A stretch of 64,000 nucleotides of DNA from Jannaschia formosa (GTDB lineage Bacteria > Pseudomonadota > Alphaproteobacteria > Rhodobacterales > Rhodobacteraceae), in assembly GCF_003340555.1 (NCBI RefSeq), contig NZ_QPLJ01000007.1:140861-204860 (forward strand), in the 5' to 3' direction. A program made the position numbers and the translations under genes. This document shows positions 1 through 8,846 of this stretch, one piece after another. Position 1 is the first letter of the stretch. Every line of letters begins with the position of its first letter. Below the pieces are notes generated by a model that had not been told where the DNA came from, did no database searches, and saw only the letters and a list, made by a program, of their open reading frames with translations.

Positions 1-296
1 GCGTCGCCGAGAGCGACCGCTTCCCCGAGCTCGGGCGCGAATTCTACGAGACGGGACCCAAGCGCTTCCGCGCGCGGATGGCCGAATACCTGCGCTGCGC
101 GGTGGCCGAGGGCGATCTGGCCATAGAGGACCCGGAATTCGCAGCCGACCAGTTCGCCGAGCTGTGCAAGGCGCGGCTCTTCCACGAGCTGATCTTCGGC
201 ATCCGCAAGTCCGTCTCCGCCGAGGAGAAGGCCCGCGTCATCGACGGCGCGGTCGACACTTTCCTCGCGCGTTACGGCGTGCCCGGCCGGGACTGA
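1..296 (+). CDS. TetR/AcrR-family regulator, C-terminal part only
   Basis: The reading frame is open at the left edge (first full codon at base 3) and stops at 294-296, so only about 97 C-terminal residues are present. The helical segment with 'FPELGREFYETGP' and the later 'FAELCKARLFHELIFG' fits the ligand-binding/dimerisation half of AefR-type TetR regulators (TetR_C family). The DNA-binding helix-turn-helix lies outside the window, so the call rests on C-terminal similarity alone. TetR proteins repress nearby genes and release DNA on binding a small ligand; target and ligand cannot be inferred here. It converges with ubiG, which ends 35 bases further on. Confidence 0.7.
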   Translation, partial: VAESDRFPELGREFYETGPKRFRARMAEYLRCAVAEGDLAIEDPEFAADQFAELCKARLFHELIFGIRKSVSAEEKARVIDGAVDTFLARYGVPGRD

Positions 297-330
297 GCGC
301 TGGTCCCCGGCTCGGCGTTGCGTCCGGGCC

Positions 331-1068
331 TCAGCCCGGCTTCACGCTGGCCGTGACGTAGTTCACCGACAGGTCGCGGTCCGACAGGCTCCAGGACCAG
401 AGGATCGGGTTGAACACGAAGCCCATCCGATCGACCGGGGCCATCCCGGCCTTCTCCAGCAGCGCGAACAGCTCGTCCGGGGTGATGAACTTCGACCAGT
501 CATGCGTGCCCTTCGGCAGCCAGCGCATCACGCGCTCGGCCCCGACGATCGCCATCATGTAGGATTTCGGGTTCCGATTGATCGTCGAGCAGATCATCAG
601 CCCCCCGGGCCGCAGCAGCGCCTGGCACGCGGTCAGATAGGCCAGCGGATCGGCCACATGCTCCACCACCTCCATGTTGAGGACGACGTCGAAGGGTGGC
701 TCCTGCCCCACCAGCGCCTCGGCGGTGGTATGGCGGTAGTCGATCTCGAGCCCCGACTGCGCGGCATGGGTCCGCGCGACGGGGATGTTCCGCTCGGCGG
801 CGTCGACGCCGACCACGGTCGCGCCCAGCCGGGCCATCGGCTCCGACAGAAGGCCGCCGCCGCAGCCGATGTCGAGCAGGCGCAGGCCCTCGAAGGGCCG
901 CCCGGCGCTCAGGTCGCGGTCGAACTCTCCGGCGATCTGGCGGGTGATGTAGTCGAGCCGGCAGGGATTGAGCATGTGCAGGGGCTTGAACTTGCCCTCC
1001 GGGTCCCACCACTCGGCGGCCATGGCCTCGAACTTGGCGATCTCGGCAGCGTCTACGGTCGTCGTCAT
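331..1068 (-). CDS. ubiG: Ubiquinone biosynthesis O-methyltransferase UbiG
   Basis: A 245-residue class I SAM-dependent methyltransferase that carries out both O-methylations of ubiquinone synthesis, at the cytoplasmic membrane. Seen: N-terminal '[19 protein letters not shown]' typical of UbiG, SAM motif I 'LDIGCGGG' at residues 65-72, post-I acidic 'VGVDAAERN', and 'NMEVVEHV' about residue 133. The start at 1068 is chosen because the protein then begins [14 protein letters not shown] like its relatives; an upstream in-frame ATG at 1146 would add 26 residues unlike the family and run into pip. It is divergent from pip across a 64-base gap. Length matches the family. Confidence 0.95.
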   Translation of the reverse strand: MTTTVDAAEIAKFEAMAAEWWDPEGKFKPLHMLNPCRLDYITRQIAGEFDRDLSAGRPFEGLRLLDIGCGGGLLSEPMARLGATVVGVDAAERNIPVARTHAAQSGLEIDYRHTTAEALVGQEPPFDVVLNMEVVEHVADPLAYLTACQALLRPGGLMICSTINRNPKSYMMAIVGAERVMRWLPKGTHDWSKFITPDELFALLEKAGMAPVDRMGFVFNPILWSWSLSDRDLSVNYVTASVKPG

Positions 1069-1116
1069 CGCGGGGCCTTCCGTCGGGAAATGGTCATGGT
1101 GCGGCGCGCCATCCCG

Positions 1117-1126
1117 CCTATATAGG
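1117..1126. promoter_or_regulatory. Palindrome CCTATATAGG in the ubiG/pip divergent promoter
   Basis: A perfect 10-base palindrome in the 64-base gap between the divergent ubiG and pip genes. It could supply the -10 element for either direction. A -10 at TATAGG (1121-1126) would put the pip transcript start at about its ATG (1133), and no Shine-Dalgarno sequence is visible before that ATG. No good -35 element was found, so this is a weak call. Confidence 0.3.
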
Positions 1127-1132
1127 ACGGCA

Positions 1133-2125
1133 ATGGACAGGACCACGCATCAGGCCCCGGCGAATTCCCTGCACCCGCCGATCGACCCCTTCGACCAGCG
1201 CATGATCGAGGTGGGCGAGGGCCATCGCCTCTATGTCGAGCAATGCGGCAATCCCAAGGGGCTGCCGGTCATCGTCCTGCATGGCGGCCCCGGCGGCGGG
1301 TGCAGCCCGATGATGCGGCGCTTCTTCGATCCCGCGATCTGGCGCATCGTGCTGTTCGACCAGCGCGGCTGCGGCCGCTCGCGCCCCCATGCCAGCGTCG
1401 CCGACAACACGACGTGGCACCTCGTCCGCGATATCGAGCTCATCCGCGAGACGCTGGGCATCGACCGCTGGGCCGTCTTCGGCGGGTCCTGGGGCGCGAC
1501 GCTGTCGCTGATCTACGCCATCACCCATCCCGACCGCGCGGCCCACCTGATCCTGCGCGGCGTCTTCCTGATGGAGCGGCGGGAACTGGAGTGGTTCTAC
1601 GGCGGCGGCGCGGGCCAGTTCTGGCCCGACCAGTGGCGACGCTTCCAGGCGCTCATCCCCGAGGAGGAGCGGGACGACCTGATCGCCGCCTACAACCGCC
1701 GCCTCTTCGACACCCCGATGCACGAGCAGACCCGTTTCGCCCGCGCCTGGGCCGGGTGGGAGAACGCGCTGGCCTCGGTCCGCAGCCAGGGCCAGACCGG
1801 AGAGCCGAATGGCGAATATGCCCGCGCCTTCGCCCGGCTGGAGAACCATTACTTCAGCCATCTCGGATGGCTCGACGGAGACGAATGGATCCGCCGCAAC
1901 CTGGACCGGATCGCCCATATCCCCGGCGTGATCGTGCAGGGCCGCTACGACATGATCTGCCCGCCGCTCTCGGCGCAGCTGCTTGCCGACGGATGGCAGG
2001 GTGCAGCGCTGCACATGGTGCCCTTCGCGGGCCATGCCCTGTCCGAGCCGGGGATCTCGGACCAGCTTGTCCGCTCGCTCGACCGGATCGGGCGCGACCG
2101 TCTGTCCGAACTCAGCTTCGCTTGA
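1133..2125 (+). CDS. pip: Proline iminopeptidase (alpha/beta hydrolase, S33)
   Basis: A 330-residue cytoplasmic serine peptidase expected to remove N-terminal proline from peptides. Seen: oxyanion-hole motif 'HGGPGGG' at residues 50-56, 'DQRGCGRS' at 76-83, nucleophile elbow 'GGSWG' at 117-121 (catalytic Ser119), then 'GRYD' and 'FAGHALSEP' toward the C-terminus for the Asp and His of the triad. The order and the prolyl-iminopeptidase signature (HGGPG, GGSWG) are those of the S33 family. The start at 1133 matches the family N-terminus; an in-frame extension from 968 would overlap ubiG. The gene stands alone and converges with the Wza-like gene. Confidence 0.93.
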   Translation: MDRTTHQAPANSLHPPIDPFDQRMIEVGEGHRLYVEQCGNPKGLPVIVLHGGPGGGCSPMMRRFFDPAIWRIVLFDQRGCGRSRPHASVADNTTWHLVRDIELIRETLGIDRWAVFGGSWGATLSLIYAITHPDRAAHLILRGVFLMERRELEWFYGGGAGQFWPDQWRRFQALIPEEERDDLIAAYNRRLFDTPMHEQTRFARAWAGWENALASVRSQGQTGEPNGEYARAFARLENHYFSHLGWLDGDEWIRRNLDRIAHIPGVIVQGRYDMICPPLSAQLLADGWQGAALHMVPFAGHALSEPGISDQLVRSLDRIGRDRLSELSFA

Positions 2126-2144
2126 GGCCAGGGGCCCGCGGGGG

Positions 2145-3263
2145 TCAGCTGCCCCCGACCGAGCCTGCGGTGTTCACCAGGCCGAAGGTCGAACCAATGA
2201 TCGAGAACACGCTCTGCGTGGCGACGACCGGGCTTTCGGTAACGTAGACCATGTCGCCCGGCGCGATGCGGAAGTTGCGCGCCGCGAACAGCCCGTCGGC
2301 CGAGGTCAGGTCCAGCGTGAACACCACCTGCTGCGTGCGCGGCCCGCGCACCCCTGCCGCAAGCGCGTCGCGCGGATATTCGCGCAGGATCAGGATGCCC
2401 TGCGGGTTGGCGCGGTTGTCGACGACCCCGCCGATGATCGACACGGCCTCGGCGGCGGTGACGACATCATCGGGGAAGGAATGGATCGTCTCGGTCCCGG
2501 CGGCGCCGATCGACAGGAACGTCCGCTCGTCGGCCTGAACGATGACCTGATCGCCGTCGTCGAGCAGGGTGTCGAGCCGCGGCTCGTCATAGAGCCGGTC
2601 GACCGACGTGCCATAGAGGCGCCCATCGCGCTTGAGCCGGATCTGCGGATTCGGCAGCGCGGGCGAGACGCCTCCACCGGCCGCGATCAGGCTGAGCACC
2701 GTGAAGTTCCGGTCAGGCAACGGATAGGCGCCGGGCGCGGCCACACCGCCGATCAGTTCGACCGAGTTGCCGCGGCCTTCTGTCATCGTCAGCTGGACCT
2801 GCGCCGACGGGGCGATGGGCTCCAGCGCGGTCTGGACCCGCTGGCGGGCGCTCTCGGGGCTGAGCCCGCCGATACGCACGTCGCCGACATAGGGGATGAA
2901 GATCGACCCGCCGGGCGAGACCGGCAGATTCGGCAACTCGACCGCGGGCGCGCCTGGCGACGTCAGCAGGGAGTTCTCGCTCGAGTCCCAGATGGTGACC
3001 GACACCGAGTCGCCGCCCTGCACGATCCTGCCGCGCGACCCGGTCGAGGTGGTGATCCAGCCCAGATGCTTCTCGCCCACGGTGGGCCATTCGGCGATGG
3101 TCGGGACCAGCGCACGGGTGACAGGATAGACCGAGAAGCCGACCTGATCGCTGCTGGAGCCGCGCAGGACCTCGCGCTGGACCCCTGCTCCGCGAGGGAG
3201 GGCGCAGGCCGCGACCAGCAACAGGACGACGCCCAAGGCGGCGAGGCGGAAAGGTCTCGTCAT
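2145..3263 (-). CDS. Polysaccharide export outer-membrane lipoprotein (Wza/GumB-like)
   Basis: A 372-residue lipoprotein expected to form the outer-membrane exit channel for a capsule or exopolysaccharide. Seen: a signal peptide ending in lipobox 'VAAC' (Cys20), then a Poly_export-type region containing 'SVTIWDSSENSLL' and 'GSIFIPYVGDVRIGG', followed by SLBB-type repeats with 'GGVAAPGAYPLPDRNFTVL'. The start at 3263 is set by the lipoprotein signal; longer in-frame forms would bury it. It is divergent from the CapD-like gene, and nucleotide-sugar and glycosyltransferase genes follow on the other strand, which supports a surface-polysaccharide role. No tyrosine-kinase chain-length regulator is seen next to it. 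Confidence 0.88.
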   Translation of the reverse strand: MTRPFRLAALGVVLLLVAACALPRGAGVQREVLRGSSSDQVGFSVYPVTRALVPTIAEWPTVGEKHLGWITTSTGSRGRIVQGGDSVSVTIWDSSENSLLTSPGAPAVELPNLPVSPGGSIFIPYVGDVRIGGLSPESARQRVQTALEPIAPSAQVQLTMTEGRGNSVELIGGVAAPGAYPLPDRNFTVLSLIAAGGGVSPALPNPQIRLKRDGRLYGTSVDRLYDEPRLDTLLDDGDQVIVQADERTFLSIGAAGTETIHSFPDDVVTAAEAVSIIGGVVDNRANPQGILILREYPRDALAAGVRGPRTQQVVFTLDLTSADGLFAARNFRIAPGDMVYVTESPVVATQSVFSIIGSTFGLVNTAGSVGGS

Positions 3264-3593
3264 GAATGCACCCGGTCCCACGGACTTGATCGCCGACTTT
3301 TCTGGCCGACGTCCGGACGCCAGCGGGGGCAGGTTACATTTAGAGAGTCGCAGGTCAACGCGATGGCCGTGGCGCAGAGCCGTGTCGGGGCGACAGGCGG
3401 GAACCTGCCGATCAGGCATCCGGAGGTTGTGCTGCAGTGCAGAAAGTCATAGCCTCCCGGTATTATTGGGTAAGGTGCGGCACGGCATCGCCCGTACAGG
3501 GGTTGAATTGGGGATACGCATCATGTCTGCCACGTCTTGGCGTCGGCTCGCCCGGCTCCGGCGCCGCGTCCATCGGGGATCGGGTGCGTTGGA
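3264..3593. promoter_or_regulatory. Divergent promoter region between export lipoprotein and CapD-like gene
   Basis: About 330 bases with no convincing gene. For the leftward gene a possible sigma70-like promoter can be read on the minus strand: -35 TTGACC at 3353-3358 and -10 TAACCT at 3331-3336, spaced by 16 bases. No clear promoter was found for the rightward gene. Short frames here lack protein-like composition. Confidence 0.35.
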
Positions 3594-5528
3594 ATGTTGA
3601 GACTGTTGAAGGCAATGGACCGGCGGCAGAAGTCGGCGGTCTTCTTTGTGCTCGACATCCTGCTGATCAGCGCCGCGCTCGGCGCCTCCCTGATGGTGTC
3701 GCCGCCGCTGCCCGAATCGCTTGATGCCGCCACCATCCTCGTCGTCGGCATCCCCTATGTCCTGATCCTCGGCGGCGGGCTTCTGGTCTTCCTTGGCATT
3801 CCGTCGATGCAGCTGTCCGACCTGGACGGCCCCGCGACGGGCAGCCTCGCACTGATGGCCATACTGCTCGCGATCGGAACGACCGTCCTGACCGCGCTGA
3901 TGGGCTACGCGCTGCCGCCGATGCTGCACCTGATGTTCGGTATCTTCTCGTTCCTGTTCATGCTGATCGCGCGGGTGATCCTGCTGCAGGTCGTGCTCGC
4001 CATCTATCGGCGTGGCGAGTCTGTCTGCCGGGTGCTGATCTACGGCGCCGGGACGACTGGCGTGCAGCTGGTCCAGGCCTTCAAGGCGCACCAGGACATC
4101 GATCCGGTCGCCTTCGTCGACGACAACCGGACCATCCAGGGCATGACGATCAGCGGCCTGCCGGTCCTGTCCCCGGTCCGCATCCGCGAGATCGTGCGCG
4201 ACCGCAAGATCGACCGCGTGCTCCTGGCCATCCCGTCGCTGAGCCCGCCGAAGCAGGCGCAGATGGCGCGGCGGCTGCAGAAGATGGGGCTGGAGGTGCA
4301 GATGGTGCCCTCGTTCAGCCAGCTCATCGGGCAGGAAGCGCTGATCGACAAGCTGACGACGCTGAACCCGCAGATGTTCCTCAACCGCGCCGAGGTCGAT
4401 GCCGCGCTGGGCGAGGGAACCGAGAGCTATGCGGGCAAATGCGTGCTCGTCTCCGGCGCCGGCGGTTCCATCGGATCGGAGCTCTGCCGCCAGCTGATCG
4501 AATGCCGGCCCCGCAAGCTGGTCCTGTTCGAGTTGTCGGAGCTGGCGCTGTTCACGGTCGAAGGGATGCTGCGCACGCTCGCCCGCGATGCCGGGGTGGA
4601 GCTGGCGCTGGTGCTTGGCTCGGTCACCGATCCGCGGCAGGTCAGGCACGTGCTGGCCCATCACGGCGTCGAGGTCGTTCTCCACGCCGCGGCCTACAAG
4701 CATGTGTCCCTCGTCCAGCAGAACCCGCTGGCCGGCATGGCCAACAACGTGCTGGGCACCCACACGCTCGCCACCGCCGCCGTCGCCGCGGGGGTCGAAC
4801 GGTTCACGCTGATCTCGTCGGACAAGGCCGTTCGCCCGCGCGGGGTCATGGGCGCCTCGAAGCGCTTCGCCGAGATGGTGATTCAGGACCTCGCTTCCCG
4901 CGTGCCTGAGGGCGAGGGCCCGGTCTTTTCGATGGTGCGCTTCGGCAACGTCCTGGGGTCCTCGGGCTCGGTCGTGCCGATCTTCCACGACCAGATCCAG
5001 AAGGGCGGTCCGGTGACGGTCACTCATCCTCAGGTCACGCGCTTCTTCATGACCATCCAGGAGGCCGCACGCCTCGTGCTGAAGGCCGGCGCGATGGCCG
5101 AGGGGGGCGAGGTCTTCCTTCTGGACATGGGCGAGCCGGTGAAGATCGTCGACCTTGCCACGCAGGCAATCGAGGCCTCAGGGTACTCGGTCCGCACCGA
5201 CGCCAACCCCGACGGCGACATCGAGATCACCTTCATCGGCCTCGGCCCCGGCGAGAAGCTGGAGGAAGAGCTGTTCCTCGACGGCTCGGAGAAGCCGACG
5301 GCGCATCGCAAGATTTTCCGTGTCAAGGAATCGACCCTCTCCGAGTTCGAGATGGCCGGCACCCTGCGCGCGCTGCGCCACGCGCTCGCGGCAGGCGACG
5401 AAGCGCGCGTGCTCGACATCGTCGCGCGCCGGATCGAGAGCTTCGAGCCGAAGGAGGCCTCGGGTCCCGCCCCTCGCCCGGTCCCTGTACCCGCCCCCGC
5501 CTCGCTGACCGATCCCGCTCCGGCCTGA
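3594..5528 (+). CDS. Membrane nucleotide-sugar 4,6-dehydratase/epimerase (CapD/FlaA1/WbpM-like)
   Basis: A 644-residue enzyme expected to modify a UDP-HexNAc sugar at the inner face of the cytoplasmic membrane for polysaccharide synthesis. Seen: four hydrophobic segments in the first ~140 residues; a CoA-binding-type Rossmann region ('VLIYGAGTTG', about residue 145); then the Polysacc_synt_2 domain with 'VSGAGGSIGSEL' near residue 286 and the 'SSDKAVRPRGVMGASKR' block near 408, where Met replaces the short-chain dehydrogenase Tyr as in FlaA1/WbpM enzymes. The C-terminal tail is proline-rich. The start at 3594 (MLRLLKAMDRR) is preferred to an upstream ATG at 3537; 3615 is also possible. Confidence 0.9.
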   Translation: MLRLLKAMDRRQKSAVFFVLDILLISAALGASLMVSPPLPESLDAATILVVGIPYVLILGGGLLVFLGIPSMQLSDLDGPATGSLALMAILLAIGTTVLTALMGYALPPMLHLMFGIFSFLFMLIARVILLQVVLAIYRRGESVCRVLIYGAGTTGVQLVQAFKAHQDIDPVAFVDDNRTIQGMTISGLPVLSPVRIREIVRDRKIDRVLLAIPSLSPPKQAQMARRLQKMGLEVQMVPSFSQLIGQEALIDKLTTLNPQMFLNRAEVDAALGEGTESYAGKCVLVSGAGGSIGSELCRQLIECRPRKLVLFELSELALFTVEGMLRTLARDAGVELALVLGSVTDPRQVRHVLAHHGVEVVLHAAAYKHVSLVQQNPLAGMANNVLGTHTLATAAVAAGVERFTLISSDKAVRPRGVMGASKRFAEMVIQDLASRVPEGEGPVFSMVRFGNVLGSSGSVVPIFHDQIQKGGPVTVTHPQVTRFFMTIQEAARLVLKAGAMAEGGEVFLLDMGEPVKIVDLATQAIEASGYSVRTDANPDGDIEITFIGLGPGEKLEEELFLDGSEKPTAHRKIFRVKESTLSEFEMAGTLRALRHALAAGDEARVLDIVARRIESFEPKEASGPAPRPVPVPAPASLTDPAPA

Positions 5529-5615
5529 CAGGCGTCCCGTCTCTCGATTCGGGGCGCCGCTGCCGCCGGGCTTCACCGGTTTGACAGTGCCACGCCGCTG
5601 CGCCACAGGAACGCC

Positions 5616-6626
5616 ATGTCACGTCATGCCCTTGTCACCGGAACCGCGGGGTTCATCGGCTTCCACATGGCCCGCGCGCTCCTCGAGCAGGGCTGGACCG
5701 TGGCGGGGGTCGACGCCTTCACGCCCTATTACGACCCAGACCTCAAGCATCGCCGCCACGCGCTGCTGGCGGAGCATCCGGGTTTCCAGCCGGTCGAGCA
5801 GGACATCGCCGAGCCGGGCGCCATCGCCGCGTTGCTCGCCACGCGGCCCGCGGACACGGTGATCCACCTCGCCGCCCAGGCTGGAGTGCGCTATTCCATC
5901 GACGTGCCGCGCGACTACGTGCGCGCCAACATCACCGGCACCCACGAGGTGCTGGAGGCGGCGCGCGCGCATCCGCCCCGGCACCTCCTGCTCGCCTCCT
6001 CCTCCTCGGTCTACGGCGCCGAGACCGAGATGCCCTATCGCGAGACGCAGAAGGTCGACACGCAGATGTCGTTCTACGCGGCGACGAAGAAGGCGAACGA
6101 GGCGATGGCCCACAGCTATGCCCATCTCTACAATGTGCCGACGACGCTGTTCCGCTTCTTCACCGTCTACGGCCCCTGGGGCCGGCCGGACATGGCGCTG
6201 TTCAAGTTCGTCGCCGCGATGCGCGCGGGCCGTGCCATCGATGTCTACAACCACGGCCGGATGCAGCGTGACTTCACCTATGTCGACGACCTGGTGACCG
6301 GCATCGCCGGGCTGATCGACGTGCCTCCCGGCACCACGCCGGTCGGCCCCGGCGACAGCCTCAGCCCCGTCGCGCCGTTCCGTGTCGTCAATGTCGGCAA
6401 CGGCGAGCCCGTCATGCTGGGCCGCCTGATCGAGGCGATCGAAGCCGCCCTGGGCCAGACGGCCGAGCGCAACCTGATGGACATTCAGCCCGGCGACGTG
6501 CCCGCCACCTGGGCCGACGCCTCCCTGCTCGAGGCGCTGCTGGGCCACCCGCTGCCGCGGACCAGCGTGGAGGACGGCGTGGCCGCCTTCGTCGACTGGT
6601 ATCTCACGGAATACGAAAAGAACTAG
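5616..6626 (+). CDS. UDP-glucuronate 4-epimerase-like NAD-dependent epimerase
   Basis: A 336-residue short-chain dehydrogenase of the extended type. Seen: NAD motif 'GTAGFIG' at residues 9-15, 'ITGTHEVLEAAR', Ser-rich 'ASSSSVYG', and the catalytic 'YAATKKANE' (Tyr-x3-Lys), followed by 'FFTVYGPWGRPDMALFKF', which is characteristic of UDP-glucuronate 4-epimerases (LpsL/GAE type). It would make UDP-galacturonate for LPS or exopolysaccharide. It follows the CapD-like gene by 87 bases in the same direction and fits the polysaccharide block. The exact substrate is inferred from family resemblance. Confidence 0.88.
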   Translation: MSRHALVTGTAGFIGFHMARALLEQGWTVAGVDAFTPYYDPDLKHRRHALLAEHPGFQPVEQDIAEPGAIAALLATRPADTVIHLAAQAGVRYSIDVPRDYVRANITGTHEVLEAARAHPPRHLLLASSSSVYGAETEMPYRETQKVDTQMSFYAATKKANEAMAHSYAHLYNVPTTLFRFFTVYGPWGRPDMALFKFVAAMRAGRAIDVYNHGRMQRDFTYVDDLVTGIAGLIDVPPGTTPVGPGDSLSPVAPFRVVNVGNGEPVMLGRLIEAIEAALGQTAERNLMDIQPGDVPATWADASLLEALLGHPLPRTSVEDGVAAFVDWYLTEYEKN

Positions 6627-6701
6627 GCCCTGCCCAAGGGGACTCGCCATCCCGCGGCGTCCGGGGCAGTCTCGGCCGCGATCCACGCCAAAGGCCCCTC
6701 C

Positions 6702-7382
6702 ATGCCCCTTCTCTTCGACCTGCCCCCCGTCCCGACCCTCGCGCTCGGCGGCGACGCCTATCCCATCGCCCGCATCTTCTGCGTCGGGCGCAACTACGCC
6801 GCCCACGCCGCCGAGATGGGCAACGAGGTCGACCGCGAGGCGCCCTTCTACTTCACCAAGAACCCCCGGCACGTCGCCCTGTCCGGCGCCACGCTGCCCT
6901 ATCCGCCGGGCACCGAGGATTATCACCACGAGATGGAACTGGTTGTGGCCATCGGCGCGCCGCTCTTCCGCGCGACGCGCGAGGAAGCGGCGGCGGCCGT
7001 GCTGGCCCATGGCTGCGGGCTCGACATGACGCGGCGGGATCTCCAGGCCGCGTCCAAGGACAAGCGCCGCCCCTGGGACACCGGCAAGGACGTCGAAGCC
7101 TCCGCCATCCTCGGGCCGCTGGCCCCGGCAGGCGACCTCACGGGCCGCGCGATCCGGCTGACGGTCAACGGCGAGACGCGGCAGGACGCCTCGCTCGACG
7201 AGATGATCCACGACGTGCCCGCGATCCTGTCGGACCTTTCCCGGCTCTATCACCTCACGCCCGGGGACCTGATCCTGACCGGCACCCCTGCGGGCGTCGG
7301 CCCGGTGCGCCCCGGCGACCGGCTGGTCGGGTCCATCGACGGGTTGGAAGACGTGACCGTCACGTACGCCGATCCGGAATGA
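6702..7382 (+). CDS. Fumarylacetoacetate hydrolase family protein
   Basis: A 226-residue enzyme of the FAH superfamily, metal-dependent hydrolases or decarboxylases acting on beta-diketo acids and oxaloacetate-like compounds. Seen: 'IARIFCVGRNYAAHAAEMG' near residue 23, metal-ligand region 'DYHHEMELVVAIG' near 70, and 'ILTGTPAGVGPV' near 190. Length is that of single-domain FAHD1/YcgM-type members. It sits between the epimerase and a glycosyltransferase, with the next gene starting four bases after its stop, yet has no obvious role in polysaccharide synthesis. It may simply be co-transcribed. Confidence 0.9.
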   Translation: MPLLFDLPPVPTLALGGDAYPIARIFCVGRNYAAHAAEMGNEVDREAPFYFTKNPRHVALSGATLPYPPGTEDYHHEMELVVAIGAPLFRATREEAAAAVLAHGCGLDMTRRDLQAASKDKRRPWDTGKDVEASAILGPLAPAGDLTGRAIRLTVNGETRQDASLDEMIHDVPAILSDLSRLYHLTPGDLILTGTPAGVGPVRPGDRLVGSIDGLEDVTVTYADPE

Positions 7383-7386
7383 TGCC

Positions 7387-8628
7387 GTGAAGATCCTTCT
7401 CGTCCACCAGAACATGCCCGGCCAATACCGCGAGATGCTCGACTGGCTGATCGCGCAGGGCGGACACGATCTGGTCTTCCTGACCCAGCGGCGCAACTAC
7501 CCGGAGCTTCCCGGGGTCCGGAAGGTGGTCTACGCGCCGCATCACCGGCCCGCCCAGGACGCCTACGGCCTGTCAAAGGTCTGGGAGGAGGCGACGGGCG
7601 CGGGCTATGGCGCGGCGATGGCCGCGCAGGCCCTGCGCGGCGAGGGCTTCACGCCCGACATCATCCTCGGCCATACCGGCTGGGGCGAGCTTCTGTTCAT
7701 GAAGCAGGTCTGGCCGGACGTGCCGATCCTCGGCTTCTTCGAGTATTTCTACCTCTCGAAAGGCGGCCCCGTCGGCTTCGATCCCGAGGACCCGCCCTCG
7801 GAGGTGTCGCCCTTCCTGCTGCATGCCCGCAACGCCGTGCCCTTCGCCAACCTGCATGTCGCCGACCGCGGGATCGTGCCGACGATGTGGCAACGGAACT
7901 GCTTTCCCGAGATGTTCCACCCGAAGCTCGATGTCTGCCACGACGGCATCCGCACCGACCGGCTGGGCCCCGATCCGGACGTATCGCTGACGCTGGGCCG
8001 GGTCGGGCGCATCACCCGCAAGGACGAGATCTTCACCTATGTCGCCCGCAACATGGAGCGGACGCGCGGCTTCCACACCTTCATGCGCGCGCTGCCCCAT
8101 ATCCAGAAGGCCCGGCCGAACGCCCGCGTGCTGGTGGTCGGCGGCAACGACGCCTCCTACGGCAAGAAAAGCGATCTGGCGGGCGGCTTCCGCGCCGAGA
8201 TGGAGCGCGAGGTGGGCCATCTGATCGACTGGGACCGCACCCATTTCCTGGGCCAGGTGCCCTATCCCGACTTCCAGAAGATCGTGCAGATCTCGCGCTG
8301 CCACATCTACCTGACCATGCCCTTCGTGCTGTCCTGGTCGCTGCTCGAGTCGATGGCGATGGAGGCGACCATCGTCGCCTCGGACGTTCCCCCGGTGCGC
8401 GAGGCGATGACGGATGGCGAGACGGGGCTGCTTACCGACTTCTTCGACCCGCCCGCGCTGGCCGAGAAGGTATCCGCCGTGCTGGCCGAGCCGGAGCGCT
8501 TCGCCCATCTGGGCAAGGCCGCGCGGCGCCATGTGGTCGAGACCTACGACTTCCTGACCGTCTGCCTGCCGCGCCAGATCGGCTTCATCAACGCGCTGGT
8601 GCCCGAGGACCGGCGCATCGCGATCTGA
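7387..8628 (+). CDS. Glycosyltransferase (GT4-like, group 1)
   Basis: A 413-residue cytoplasmic glycosyltransferase starting with GTG at 7387, four bases after the preceding stop; no in-frame ATG is close. Seen: N-terminal Rossmann half beginning 'ILLVHQNMPGQYREM', a central 'GRITRKDEIFTYVARNMERTRG' linker, and a C-terminal half with 'VLVVGGNDASYG', 'HFLGQVPYPDFQKI' and the donor-binding acidic region 'SWSLLESMAMEATIVASD' typical of Glycos_transf_1. The MK-x-LLVHQN N-terminus matches the Glyco_trans_4_3 group. It would add a sugar during capsule, exopolysaccharide or LPS assembly; donor and acceptor are unknown. Confidence 0.88.
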   Translation: MKILLVHQNMPGQYREMLDWLIAQGGHDLVFLTQRRNYPELPGVRKVVYAPHHRPAQDAYGLSKVWEEATGAGYGAAMAAQALRGEGFTPDIILGHTGWGELLFMKQVWPDVPILGFFEYFYLSKGGPVGFDPEDPPSEVSPFLLHARNAVPFANLHVADRGIVPTMWQRNCFPEMFHPKLDVCHDGIRTDRLGPDPDVSLTLGRVGRITRKDEIFTYVARNMERTRGFHTFMRALPHIQKARPNARVLVVGGNDASYGKKSDLAGGFRAEMEREVGHLIDWDRTHFLGQVPYPDFQKIVQISRCHIYLTMPFVLSWSLLESMAMEATIVASDVPPVREAMTDGETGLLTDFFDPPALAEKVSAVLAEPERFAHLGKAARRHVVETYDFLTVCLPRQIGFINALVPEDRRIAI

Positions 8629-8704
8629 GCGCCCCACCGAACCGGCCCCGCCCATGCCGCTCCGATCACCTCCGCGGCAAGATCGACCTGCGCCCCCTTT
8701 CGAT

Positions 8705-8754
8705 GCTCCCCAAATACGCCGGGGGAGCGCCGAAGGCGCGGGGGCAGAGCCCCC
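8705..8754. repeat. Triple-hairpin intergenic repeat (Rhodobacterales type)
   Basis: Three consecutive short hairpins lie in the 218-base gap before kdsD: GCTCCCC/GGGGAGC (8705-8711 with 8722-8728), GCGCC-gaa-GGCGC (8727-8739) and GGGGG-cagag-CCCCC (8740-8754). The central 'CCCCAAATACgCCGGGG' wording resembles an intergenic element I recall as common in Rhodobacteraceae genomes. It may act as a transcription attenuator or mRNA stabiliser; only the hairpins are seen directly. Confidence 0.55.
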
Positions 8755-8846
8755 TTCCCCCCCTCTCGACCCGCGCGTCCGCCGAAGGCGTCCGGCAAGC
8801 CAACCCCCGTTGCGCCGCTGCGCCTCGCACCCTATCTCCCGCTCCC

